Both the position numbers and the translations under genes were made by a program. A stretch of 39,874 nucleotides of DNA, taken from assembly GCA_017453245.1 (NCBI GenBank), contig JAFTKM010000023.1, positions 1 through 39,874 on the forward strand. The letters are read 5' to 3'. Shown piece by piece: positions 1 to 6,746 of this stretch; position 1 is the stretch's first letter; every line of letters starts with the position of its first letter. Under the pieces are notes generated by a model. The model had not been told where the DNA came from. It did not search any database and saw only the letters and a list, made by a program, of their open reading frames with translations. The stretch comes from Clostridia bacterium (GTDB taxonomy: Bacteria; Bacillota; Clostridia; Oscillospirales; CAG-272).

Positions 1-57
1 CACTTCTCCCCTACGTATCTAACTAATAAGTATTTGTTTGCTATGCAAACGATAAAA

Positions 58-86
58 CGCCAAGACAAACCGTCTTGGCGTTTTTT
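58..86 (+). terminator. Rho-independent terminator of a gene left of the window
   Basis: A perfect 9-bp stem (CGCCAAGAC / GTCTTGGCG) around a short AAACC loop is followed directly by six T residues. No gene in the window reads into it from the left, so it probably ends a plus-strand gene that lies outside. A few A residues precede the stem, so it may also work weakly on the minus strand. Confidence 0.85.
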
Positions 87-321
87 GGGCTAGATTAATT
101 TAGGATGGAAATCGTCGGCTGACGAGCGAGAGATGTATATGAATACATCGAGCGAGGAAACGGCGATAGAAAAAGAGTGTAAGAGGTGGAAATTCTCGCA
201 ATTTCCACCTCTTACTTATGCAAATATTAAGTTTTAGGGTTGTTTTCATTGACTTCTCGGCTCTTTTTCGATTACGCCTAAATGAATCAGCCCATTTTCG
301 TACTTATTTTGAGGCAGTAAG
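87..321. other. Gene-free stretch with small hairpins
   Basis: No open frame with a ribosome binding site was seen. Two structures are visible. At 132-149 a 7-bp stem (GATGTAT/ATACATC) is flanked on both sides by the direct repeat GAGCGAG (124-130 and 150-156). At 179-215 there is a perfect 16-bp inverted repeat, listed separately. The remainder up to the dNTPase stop codon shows nothing recognisable. Confidence 0.6.
170..215 (-). terminator. Likely terminator of the dNTPase transcript
   Basis: A perfect 16-bp inverted repeat (179-194 with 200-215, 5-nt loop) lies about 105 bp downstream of the minus-strand dNTPase. Read on the minus strand the stem is followed within a few bases by a T-rich tract (complement of 170-175). 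The T run is not immediately adjacent, so termination is inferred. The stem could instead be a processing or stability hairpin. Confidence 0.55.
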
Positions 322-1536
322 CTATACAAGATCCTCGAAGTAGCCGTGATAGTGGAAGTCTATCGGCTTATTTGGGAACATGAAATTATACAGCTCGGTG
401 CAATAATCATCGGTCATTGAAGCCATATAGTCGATGACTATCTGATTAGGCTCGGTCTCGAGATAAGGGAGTCTAGGTGAATAATGATTCGTATTGATGA
501 AATCGATATGATGCTTGAAGATTGGCGAGGACTTGTTGCCTTCCTTAAGGTCGGCGAGAAGCTTCTTATACATTCTCTGCATAAGAGGTCTTACTCTCTC
601 GTCGAGCACCTTGGAGACGTTATAGGTGTTATATATCATTGCATAGTTATCGCGCTTTGCCTCTTTCATCAAGGAATAATGTTCTTCATCAAGCTTGATA
701 TAGGGCTTGCCGTAGCTGTGCTCTATGATATTAACCTCAAGATTGTTGATTATCTCCGCATTGAAGGTCCTGATCCTGCCGTCCTCATCGTTAAGTGTGG
801 GATCGACGTATGAGAGCTTGGACTTCATAGCGTCGAGTCTATCCTTGCCCAGATACGCGATTATATCACTAACTCTGACAACACAGCCTTCAAGCGTGGA
901 CGGAATGATCTTGATGATATTTGACTGATCGACGTAGCAGCTCTCAACCATCTTATCAAAATCGTCAAAGCTGTCCATAGGAGACGGACGGTACTCGTTC
1001 ATTTCAAACTCACCGTTGTGAGTAATAATGCCGTTGAGGGTATCGAGGGTGAGATTGTGATTGAATATGGTATCAAGCACTCTTACAGAGTGGACGTTGT
1101 GATTGAAATATCTGCCGCAGTGCTCCTGATAGAGCTCGCTGATATACTTCTCTCCCGCGTGTCCGAAGGGAGTGTGGCCGATGTCGTGGCCAAGGGCGAT
1201 GGCCTCGATAAGATCGAGATTAAGGTTAAGCGCGGAGCCAATGGTGCGCGCGATTCTCGAGACAAGCTGGACGTGAAGCGCCCTTCTCGTTATATCGTCG
1301 TTCTTATAGAACGAGAAAACCTGAGTTTTATCCGTATATCTGTTGTAATAGGGGCTGTGAAGTATCTTATCAACGTCACGAGAATATGCAGGACGCCAGA
1401 TAGACTCTCTGTCAGAGGACGGATCACGTCTTATAGCAAAGGAGCTGTCGCGTGCATAGTCAGGTCTTTTGCCCTCAGCTATATCCTGCCTCATTCGCTC
1501 GGTTAATTCAGGAGAAAGTCTTTCGTATTTCGACAT
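322..1536 (-). CDS. dgt: HD-domain deoxynucleoside triphosphate triphosphohydrolase (dGTPase-like)
   Basis: A 404-residue cytosolic enzyme of the dNTP triphosphohydrolase branch of the HD superfamily, which cleaves dNTPs to the nucleoside and triphosphate. The metal-binding signature is visible: H88 in a R-A-L-H-V run, the H117-D118 pair inside G-H-D-I-G-H-T-P-F-G-H, and a downstream Asp near 224 in R-V-S-D-I-I-A-Y. The start is chosen at the ATG preceded by AAGGAGGG at ideal spacing. The gene is monocistronic, with its own SigmaA-type promoter at 1568-1596 and a candidate terminator near 179-215. The family assignment is firm. Substrate preference (dGTP only or several dNTPs) cannot be read from sequence, so the symbol denotes the family. 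Confidence 0.9.
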   Translation of the reverse strand: MSKYERLSPELTERMRQDIAEGKRPDYARDSSFAIRRDPSSDRESIWRPAYSRDVDKILHSPYYNRYTDKTQVFSFYKNDDITRRALHVQLVSRIARTIGSALNLNLDLIEAIALGHDIGHTPFGHAGEKYISELYQEHCGRYFNHNVHSVRVLDTIFNHNLTLDTLNGIITHNGEFEMNEYRPSPMDSFDDFDKMVESCYVDQSNIIKIIPSTLEGCVVRVSDIIAYLGKDRLDAMKSKLSYVDPTLNDEDGRIRTFNAEIINNLEVNIIEHSYGKPYIKLDEEHYSLMKEAKRDNYAMIYNTYNVSKVLDERVRPLMQRMYKKLLADLKEGNKSSPIFKHHIDFINTNHYSPRLPYLETEPNQIVIDYMASMTDDYCTELYNFMFPNKPIDFHYHGYFEDLV

Positions 1537-1567
1537 ATTCCCTCCTTATAGTTATATTAGTAAAGGT

Positions 1568-1596
1568 AGTATAGCACAAAAAATTTAGGTTGTCAA
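1568..1596 (-). promoter_or_regulatory. SigmaA-type promoter of the dNTPase gene
   Basis: On the minus strand TTGACA (1591-1596) and TATACT (1568-1573) are separated by 17 bp, about 30 bp upstream of the dNTPase start codon. It lies between the gene and the structured repeat that begins at 1669, so that repeat is outside this transcript. Confidence 0.85.
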
Positions 1597-1668
1597 TAGT
1601 TTTTTAGACTCATTCTAAATTTTATTTTTATTTTTCCACCAAATTTACTCTTTATACGAATAAAAAAT

Positions 1669-2061
1669 AAAAAGACAGAGGGGGTTGGCGTGTTATCCTT
1701 AGCGGAGAACACGCAGCGATATAAATCCCTCCGGGGATTTGTGATATTCCCTTCGGGAGTGATATTTGCCTGCGGCAAGTGATATGCCCTGCGGGGCGTG
1801 AGGGGATTTATATCATATCGCATTGGAGCGAAGCTACAATATATCGCACGAGCAAAGCGAGTATATCGCGTTTGCCTGCAAACATATCGCAAAACAGAAA
1901 AAGAGATAACATTTCGGCTACAAACCGATTTGTTATCTCTTTCTGTCGTATACGGGTTTGGGCTAAGCCCAAGCGCTTTTGACAGGTCATGTGCGATGCT
2001 CGTACTTAGCGATTTTTTCAAATTCTCCGCTAAGAACATCACCCATTAGCTCTGTCTTTTT
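1669..2061. repeat. Structured intergenic repeat, copy A, with terminal inverted repeats
   Basis: A 393-bp non-coding element. Its ends carry two nested inverted 12-mers: AAAAAGACAGAG (1669-1680) with its complement at 2050-2061, and CTTAGCGGAGAA (1698-1709) with its complement at 2023-2034. The interior is a run of short hairpins joined by GATAT or ATATCGC spacers: stems at 1723-1740, 1748-1758, 1766-1778 and 1786-1797, and a larger one around 1895-1945 pairing GAGATAACA with TGTTATCTC. A closely related copy lies at 14057-14361. No transposase is encoded and no clear target-site duplication is seen. It resembles a non-autonomous (MITE-like) element or a family of structured intergenic RNAs. 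The stretch 1537-2092 otherwise holds only the dNTPase promoter. Confidence 0.75.
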
Positions 2062-2092
2062 TTGCAATAGTCAATTTTGCTTTAAGCAAAAA

Positions 2093-2356
2093 TTATGCCA
2101 TCTGGTTGAACTTAAGAGCAAAGCCGGACTTCTTGTGAGCGGCGTTGTTCTTGTGAAGGATGCCGTGAGCAACTGCCTGGTCTACCTTCTTAACAGCAAG
2201 TCTGTAAAGCTCGGATGCAGCGGCCTTGTCGCCGGACTCAACAGCAGCGTTGAACTTCTTGATAGTAGTCTTGAGCTGGCTCTTGATCATCTGGTTTCTA
2301 AGCGCCTTTGCCTGGTTTACAAGTATACGCTTTTTTGCGGACTTAATGTTAGCCAT
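2093..2356 (-). CDS. rpsT: 30S ribosomal protein S20
   Basis: An 87-residue basic protein with the typical S20 opening M-A-N-I-K-S-A-K-K-R and the helical pattern of alternating basic and small residues. S20 binds 16S rRNA early in assembly of the small subunit. Length matches the family. The ribosome binding site AAAGGAG lies at ideal spacing before ATG. It is monocistronic with a strong promoter at 2474-2502 and a leader of about 110 nt. The ylxM promoter diverges just beyond. Identification is secure. Confidence 0.97.
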   Translation of the reverse strand: MANIKSAKKRILVNQAKALRNQMIKSQLKTTIKKFNAAVESGDKAAASELYRLAVKKVDQAVAHGILHKNNAAHKKSGFALKFNQMA

Positions 2357-2473
2357 TTTCTTCTCCTTTAAAATTTTACGTAATCCCTAATGCTACGCCG
2401 CAGAAGTTGGCTGAGAGGGTCCAAAATCAAGCAGCTTTACAACCTGGTTACTGTTTTTATTCATACTTCATAG

Positions 2474-2502
2474 ATTATATCACCTCTCGCGATAAAAATC
2501 AA
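2474..2502 (-). promoter_or_regulatory. SigmaA-type promoter of rpsT with about 110-nt leader
   Basis: Minus-strand TTGATT (2497-2502) and TATAAT (2474-2479) are separated by 17 bp. The predicted start near 2467 leaves an untranslated leader of about 110 nt before rpsT, longer than needed for initiation. The leader contains GC-rich blocks such as GGACCCTCTCAGCC, but I could not draw a convincing fold or match it to a named leader family. Confidence 0.8.
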
Positions 2503-2565
2503 GGGGTTTTACAAAAAAAGTTCAAAATTTTTGGTTATATTTCATATATTTTTTTATTTAAGTAC

Positions 2566-2594
2566 TTGACAAAGAGGATTTTATCTGCTATACT
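2566..2594 (+). promoter_or_regulatory. SigmaA promoter of the ylxM-ffh-rpsP-khpA operon
   Basis: TTGACA (2566-2571) and TATACT (2589-2594) with a 17-bp spacer. Immediately downstream, 2595-2615 contains a 7-bp inverted repeat (TGTAAAG / CTTTACA) at the expected transcript 5' end, which could be a 5' stabilising hairpin or an operator. Confidence 0.88.
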
Positions 2595-2636
2595 TGTAAA
2601 GTAATTTGCTTTACAGTATGACGAAGCGAGGTATTT

Positions 2637-2987
2637 ATGTTTGAAAAGAATCTAAAGCTCGCATATCTTCTCGATTTCTACGGCGACGTGCTTGACGAGC
2701 ACACGAGGAGCGTCATGAAGGCGTATTACGATGATGACCTTTCCCTCGCGGAGATTGCAGAGGGTGTGGGAATATCCCGTCAGGGTGTCCGTCACGTTAT
2801 CAAAAAAGGCGAGGAACAGCTCTCCTTCCTTGAGGACAGACTCGGACTTGCCGCACATTACGAGGAGCTGGAAAGAGCCGTGGAGCTTATCGACGGTATA
2901 AAAAAGGGCCTCACAGACGGCTCGATTGAGAGTGAAAAGGCTATGGCTACACTCAGCGAGATACAGGATATAATCATCACAAGATGA
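2637..2987 (+). CDS. ylxM: YlxM/p13-family SRP-associated HTH protein
   Basis: A 116-residue helical protein with a sigma-region-4-like helix-turn-helix around residues 30-60 (L-S-L-A-E-I-A-E-G-V-G-I-S-R-Q-G-V-R). It matches the UPF0122/YlxM family, which in Firmicutes is encoded directly before ffh and has been reported to modulate SRP GTPase activity in streptococci. Length is normal. The start follows a modest GAGG site. It is the first gene of the operon with ffh about 100 bp downstream, which supports a role with the SRP rather than as a classical transcription factor. Confidence 0.92.
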   Translation: MFEKNLKLAYLLDFYGDVLDEHTRSVMKAYYDDDLSLAEIAEGVGISRQGVRHVIKKGEEQLSFLEDRLGLAAHYEELERAVELIDGIKKGLTDGSIESEKAMATLSEIQDIIITR

Positions 2988-3090
2988 GTCTATATGGCTC
3001 ACAAATATTTAGGCAAGAGAGAATGATACGGATCATCTCTGAACAGCTCTCTTGCGAAATTTACGCACTACGTGCTGAATTGGAGGTACC

Positions 3091-4422
3091 ATGTTCGGAG
3101 GTTTAACCGAAAAACTGGCAAATGCCTTTAAGAAATTCAGGAACAAGGGCAAGCTCACCGAGGCTGACGTAAAGGAAGGTATGAGAGAGGTCAAGCTCGC
3201 TCTGCTCGAAGCTGACGTTAACTTCAAGGTAGTAAAAGAGTTTGTAAAAGCAGTAACCGAAAGAGCGGTAGGCTCGCAGGTGCTTGAAAGCCTGCTCCCT
3301 GCTCAGCAGATAGTTAAGATAGTAAACGAAGAGCTCATCAAGCTTATGGGCGGCGAGACACCCAAGATCAACATCAGTCCCAAGCCCCCGACAGTAATTA
3401 TGATGGTAGGTCTTCAGGGTGCGGGTAAGACCACCCACTCCGCGAAGATCGCATCCTACTACAAGCACAAGGGCAAGTCTCCCCTGCTCGTAGCCTGCGA
3501 CGTTTACAGACCTGCTGCTGTTGATCAGCTCAAGATCGTCGGTGAAGCTGCGAATATCCCCGTTTTCTCTATGGGCACGAAGATCTCCCCCGTTGAGATC
3601 GCCAAGGCAGGCGTTGAGTACGCCAAGAAAAACGGACACGATATGGTGTTCATTGATACTGCCGGACGTCTTCACATTGATGAAGAGCTTATGGCAGAGT
3701 TAGTTAAGATAAAAGAAGCAACCGGCCCCTCTGAGATTCTTCTCGTTGTGGACGCAATGCTCGGTCAGGATGCCGTAAACGTGGCAAAGACGTTCAACGA
3801 CCTTCTCGACATCACGGGTGTTGTGCTCACTAAGATGGACGGTGATACCCGAGGCGGTGCTGCCCTGTCTGTCAAGTACATTACGGGCAAGCCCATTAAG
3901 TTCATCGGTACAGGAGAAAAGCTTGATGCACTCGAGCTCTTCCACCCCGACAGAATGGCCTCGAGAATACTCGGTATGGGAGATATCCTCTCTCTTATCG
4001 AAAAGGCTGAAGCGGCTTATGACGAAAAGAACGCCAAGGAGCTTGAGAAGAAGATGCGCGAGCAGACCTTCTCTCTTGACGATTTCCTTGAGCAGATGCG
4101 TCAGCTTAAGAAGATGGGCAACCTCGAACAGCTCATCGCAATGGTTCCCGGAGCGAATATGGGCGCGCTCAAGAACGCTCAGCTCGACGAGAGCCAGATG
4201 GCAAAGACCGAGGCGATCATCCTCTCCATGACTAAGCAGGAGAGACTCCGCCCCGACATTATCAACGGCTCGAGAAGAAAGCGTATCGCAAACGGCTCGG
4301 GCACATCGGTTGAGGACGTAAACAAGCTTCTCAAGCAGTTCGACCAGATGAAGAAGATGATGAAGCAGTTCTCAAGTATGGGTAAGCGCCGCGGATTCGG
4401 CGGTATGAAGCTTCCCTTCTGA
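3091..4422 (+). CDS. ffh: Signal recognition particle GTPase Ffh (SRP54)
   Basis: The protein subunit of the SRP. It binds SRP RNA and signal sequences of nascent membrane proteins and docks with FtsY at the membrane. The N domain spans about residues 1-95. The G domain has G-L-Q-G-A-G-K-T-T (107-115), D-T-A-G-R (189-193) and T-K-M-D (247-250). The Met-rich M domain from about 325 contains R-R-K-R-I-A-N-G-S-G. The total of 443 residues is normal. TTGGAGG precedes the ATG. Its RNA partner is encoded at 37414-37711 in this window. A short hairpin (4422-4438) overlaps the stop codon but lacks a T tract, so readthrough to rpsP is expected. Confidence 0.97.
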   Translation: MFGGLTEKLANAFKKFRNKGKLTEADVKEGMREVKLALLEADVNFKVVKEFVKAVTERAVGSQVLESLLPAQQIVKIVNEELIKLMGGETPKINISPKPPTVIMMVGLQGAGKTTHSAKIASYYKHKGKSPLLVACDVYRPAAVDQLKIVGEAANIPVFSMGTKISPVEIAKAGVEYAKKNGHDMVFIDTAGRLHIDEELMAELVKIKEATGPSEILLVVDAMLGQDAVNVAKTFNDLLDITGVVLTKMDGDTRGGAALSVKYITGKPIKFIGTGEKLDALELFHPDRMASRILGMGDILSLIEKAEAAYDEKNAKELEKKMREQTFSLDDFLEQMRQLKKMGNLEQLIAMVPGANMGALKNAQLDESQMAKTEAIILSMTKQERLRPDIINGSRRKRIANGSGTSVEDVNKLLKQFDQMKKMMKQFSSMGKRRGFGGMKLPF

Positions 4423-4443
4423 CAAGCCGGAGGCTTGTAATGA

Positions 4444-4464
4444 AAAATGCAAAATGCAAAATGC
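4444..4464 (+). repeat. Tandem heptamer AAAATGC x3
   Basis: Three perfect copies of AAAATGC sit between ffh and rpsP, followed by a partial fourth. The spacer (4423-4534) also holds the 7-bp hairpin ACAAGCC/GGCTTGT at 4422-4438. The tract is too short for an array of known function. Slippage-prone simple sequence is the plain explanation. Confidence 0.7.
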
Positions 4465-4534
4465 AAAATTAACGCACGTTTATTATTAAAAATCAAAAAT
4501 AAAAAAACATTCATTTTTTTGGAGGAAAAGAAAA

Positions 4535-4780
4535 ATGGCAGTAAAAATCAGACTTAAGAGACTTGGTTCCAAGAAGAACCCCTTCTACCGTGTAGTTGTT
4601 GCAGACGAGAGATCTCCCCGTGACGGCAGATTCATCGAGGAAATCGGTTACTACAACCCCCTCACCGATCCCGTTGACATCAAGATCGACGCTGAGAAGG
4701 CTACCAAGTGGCTCGGCAACGGCGCTCAGCCCACTGAGACCGTTAGATCCCTTCTTAAGAAGTCCGATATCATTAAGTAA
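4535..4780 (+). CDS. rpsP: 30S ribosomal protein S16
   Basis: An 81-residue small-subunit protein. It has the characteristic S16 N-terminus [17 protein letters not shown] and the [14 protein letters not shown] core. S16 stabilises the 5' domain of 16S rRNA. A strong GGAGG precedes the ATG. The order ffh, rpsP, khpA is the standard Firmicute arrangement. The usual following genes (rimM, trmD, rplS) are absent because a terminator follows khpA. Confidence 0.97.
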   Translation: MAVKIRLKRLGSKKNPFYRVVVADERSPRDGRFIEEIGYYNPLTDPVDIKIDAEKATKWLGNGAQPTETVRSLLKKSDIIK

Positions 4781-4817
4781 TTCATACCGATAACGGAAGG
4801 ATTGAAAGGTATTAATA

Positions 4818-5051
4818 ATGGAGCTTAAGCAGGTACTTACCGATATTGCCCGCGCCATTGTTGACAATCCCGACGCTGTTAATGTAGTCGAAACCGTAGA
4901 CGGCGACGACGTAGAGCTTGTGCTCACCGTTGCTGAGGGTGATACAGGTATGGTTATCGGGCGTCATGGCAGAATTGCTAAGGCAATTCGCCAGGTCATG
5001 AAGGCCGCGGCAAACACATGCGGAAAGCATGTAACCGTTGAAATCAAATAA
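4818..5051 (+). CDS. khpA: KhpA, small KH-domain RNA-binding protein (YlqC)
   Basis: A 77-residue protein consisting of one KH domain, with the RNA-contacting loop G-R-H-G-R at about residues 49-53 in a V-I-G-R-H-G-R-I-A-K-A-I-R run. In Firmicutes KhpA forms a dimer with KhpB/Jag and binds many RNAs, affecting cell division and sRNA function. The position directly after rpsP is diagnostic. The start has an AAAGG site about 10 bp upstream. A strong terminator follows at 5057-5091, so it is the last gene of the operon. Confidence 0.93.
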   Translation: MELKQVLTDIARAIVDNPDAVNVVETVDGDDVELVLTVAEGDTGMVIGRHGRIAKAIRQVMKAAANTCGKHVTVEIK

Positions 5052-5056
5052 AACTA

Positions 5057-5091
5057 TTCCTCGGGGTATCTATGCCTCGAGGAAGTTTTTT
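5057..5091 (+). terminator. Terminator of the ylxM-ffh-rpsP-khpA operon
   Basis: A ten-bp stem beginning TTCCTCG and closing CGAGGAA (one G-T pair) is followed by GTTTTTT, six nt after the khpA stop codon. Confidence 0.92.
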
Positions 5092-5183
5092 ATTTAAAGT
5101 ACACAAAAAAGGAGTTTTAAAGCCACTAAGGAAAGCGGTTCTTTTTGGTTATTTTTCTGTTTTCTTTACGGTGAAAATTCGTT

Positions 5184-6674
5184 ATGAAAAAATATATTAT
5201 GGCGCTGGACCAAGGAACGACGAGCTCCAGATGCATCCTCTTTGAGAAGGATGGCAAGATCGCGAGTATGGTACAGCGCGAGTTTGCGCAGATCTTCCCC
5301 GAGGAAGGATGGGTTGAGCACGATCCTATGACTATATGGTCAACGCAGATTGGTGTGGCAACAGAGGCGCTCCTCAAGATAGGCGGATCGTGGTCAGAGG
5401 TATATGGCATAGGCATAACAAACCAGCGTGAGACAACGGTGGTGTGGGATAGAAAAACCGGTGCTCCGATATACAACGCGATAGTATGGCAATGCCGCAG
5501 AACGGCAGATTATTGCCAGGAGCTGAGTAATGCGGGACACGAGGAAATGATCAAGGAGAAGACAGGACTACTCCTCGACCCATACTTCTCTGCCACGAAA
5601 TTACATTGGATTTTGGAGAATGTTGCAGGCACAAGAGAGAAAGCGGAGCGCGGCGAGCTGTGCTTCGGAACCATAGATTCCTGGCTTATCTGGAATCTCA
5701 CCGGAGGCAAGGTCCACGCCACGGATTACTCAAATGCATCAAGAACAATGCTCTTCAATATACACACTCTCGAGTGGGACAAGGAGCTTCTCGACCTCTT
5801 CAATATTCCCTCCTCTATTCTCCCCGAGGTCAAGCCCTCATCCGGTCTCTTCGGTTATACAGATGCGGGAGTGCTTGGCGCTGTGCTGCCGATAGCGGGT
5901 GTTGCAGGTGACCAGCAGGCTGCCCTCTTCGGTCAGTGCTGCTTCGACAAGGGTGAGATGAAGAACACCTACGGCACGGGTGCATTCCTGCTTATGAATA
6001 CGGGTGACAAGCCTTACGTTACCACAAACGGTCTTATTACGACTATCGGCTGTGGTATAGGCGACAAGGTGACCTATGCTCTCGAGGGCTCGGTGTTTAC
6101 CTGCGGAGCGGCAATACAATGGCTCAGAGATGGGCTCAGAATTATCGAATCGGCGGCGGATAGCGAATACTATGCATCCAAGGTGAAGGATTCGGGCGGT
6201 GTTATGATCGTGCCCGCATTCCAGGGACTCGGTGCTCCGTGGTGGGATCCTTACGCAAGAGGAGTTATCATAGGCATCACAAGAGCAACGACAAAGTATC
6301 ACCTCATCAGAGCTACACTTGAGTCACTTGCATATCAGGTCGTTGACGTAGTTGACCTTATGCAGAGATCCACCGATATTAAGGTCAAAAAGCTCAAGGT
6401 TGACGGAGGCGCAAGCGCAAACAACCTTATGCTCGACTTCCAGTCTAATATCCTTGGCGTAACGCTTGAAAGACCCGAGTGTATAGAGACTACCGCCCTT
6501 GGCGCAGCATATCTGTGCGGACTCGCACTTGGTGTATATAAGTCAATCGATGAGATAAAGGCTAATAACGGCATAGAAAAGACTATCACACCGACGGAAA
6601 GCGACGAGTGGAGAGAGTCGCACGTCAAGACGTGGAGACGCGCTGTTGAAAGATCGCTCGGTTGGATTGAATAA
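5184..6674 (+). CDS. glpK: Glycerol kinase
   Basis: A 496-residue FGGY-family kinase that phosphorylates glycerol to sn-glycerol 3-phosphate in the cytosol. It shows the glycerol-kinase signature [11 protein letters not shown] (residues 6-16), the W-V-E-H-D-P substrate-loop region near 43, the FGGY motifs around [10 protein letters not shown] and G-T-G-A-F-L, and the C-terminal [10 protein letters not shown] block that binds ATP. Length is normal. The upstream site GGTGAA is weak, so translation may be modest. No glpF, glpD or regulator is adjacent and no clear promoter was found in the 90 bp upstream, although an orphan AAAAGGAG lies at 5106-5115. It ends in a strong terminator. Confidence 0.96.
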   Translation: MKKYIMALDQGTTSSRCILFEKDGKIASMVQREFAQIFPEEGWVEHDPMTIWSTQIGVATEALLKIGGSWSEVYGIGITNQRETTVVWDRKTGAPIYNAIVWQCRRTADYCQELSNAGHEEMIKEKTGLLLDPYFSATKLHWILENVAGTREKAERGELCFGTIDSWLIWNLTGGKVHATDYSNASRTMLFNIHTLEWDKELLDLFNIPSSILPEVKPSSGLFGYTDAGVLGAVLPIAGVAGDQQAALFGQCCFDKGEMKNTYGTGAFLLMNTGDKPYVTTNGLITTIGCGIGDKVTYALEGSVFTCGAAIQWLRDGLRIIESAADSEYYASKVKDSGGVMIVPAFQGLGAPWWDPYARGVIIGITRATTKYHLIRATLESLAYQVVDVVDLMQRSTDIKVKKLKVDGGASANNLMLDFQSNILGVTLERPECIETTALGAAYLCGLALGVYKSIDEIKANNGIEKTITPTESDEWRESHVKTWRRAVERSLGWIE

Positions 6675-6697
6675 ATCAATATAGCAATATAAATTTA

Positions 6698-6730
6698 GGC
6701 AGTCGCATTTTGCGACTGCCTTTTGTTTTT
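6698..6730 (+). terminator. Terminator of glpK
   Basis: A perfect 10-bp stem (GGCAGTCGCA / TGCGACTGCC, 3-nt loop) is followed by TTTTGTTTTT. It also lies just beyond the convergent peptidase gene, but the minus-strand T tract is poor. Confidence 0.93.
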
Positions 6731-6746
6731 ATTTCAAGACCTTGAA

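Noticed and set aside
1593-2042. Open frames of 60-150 codons within repeat copy A, and similar ones in copy B near 13991-14465
   Set aside because: The region is a run of palindromes. The frames encode repeats of the hairpins, lack ribosome binding sites and differ between the two copies by changes that preserve pairing, not protein.
4441-4470. Short tandem AAAATGC repeats as a possible CRISPR or protein-binding array
   Set aside because: Only three 7-bp units with no spacers. No CRISPR array, cas gene or insertion-sequence transposase was seen anywhere in the window.
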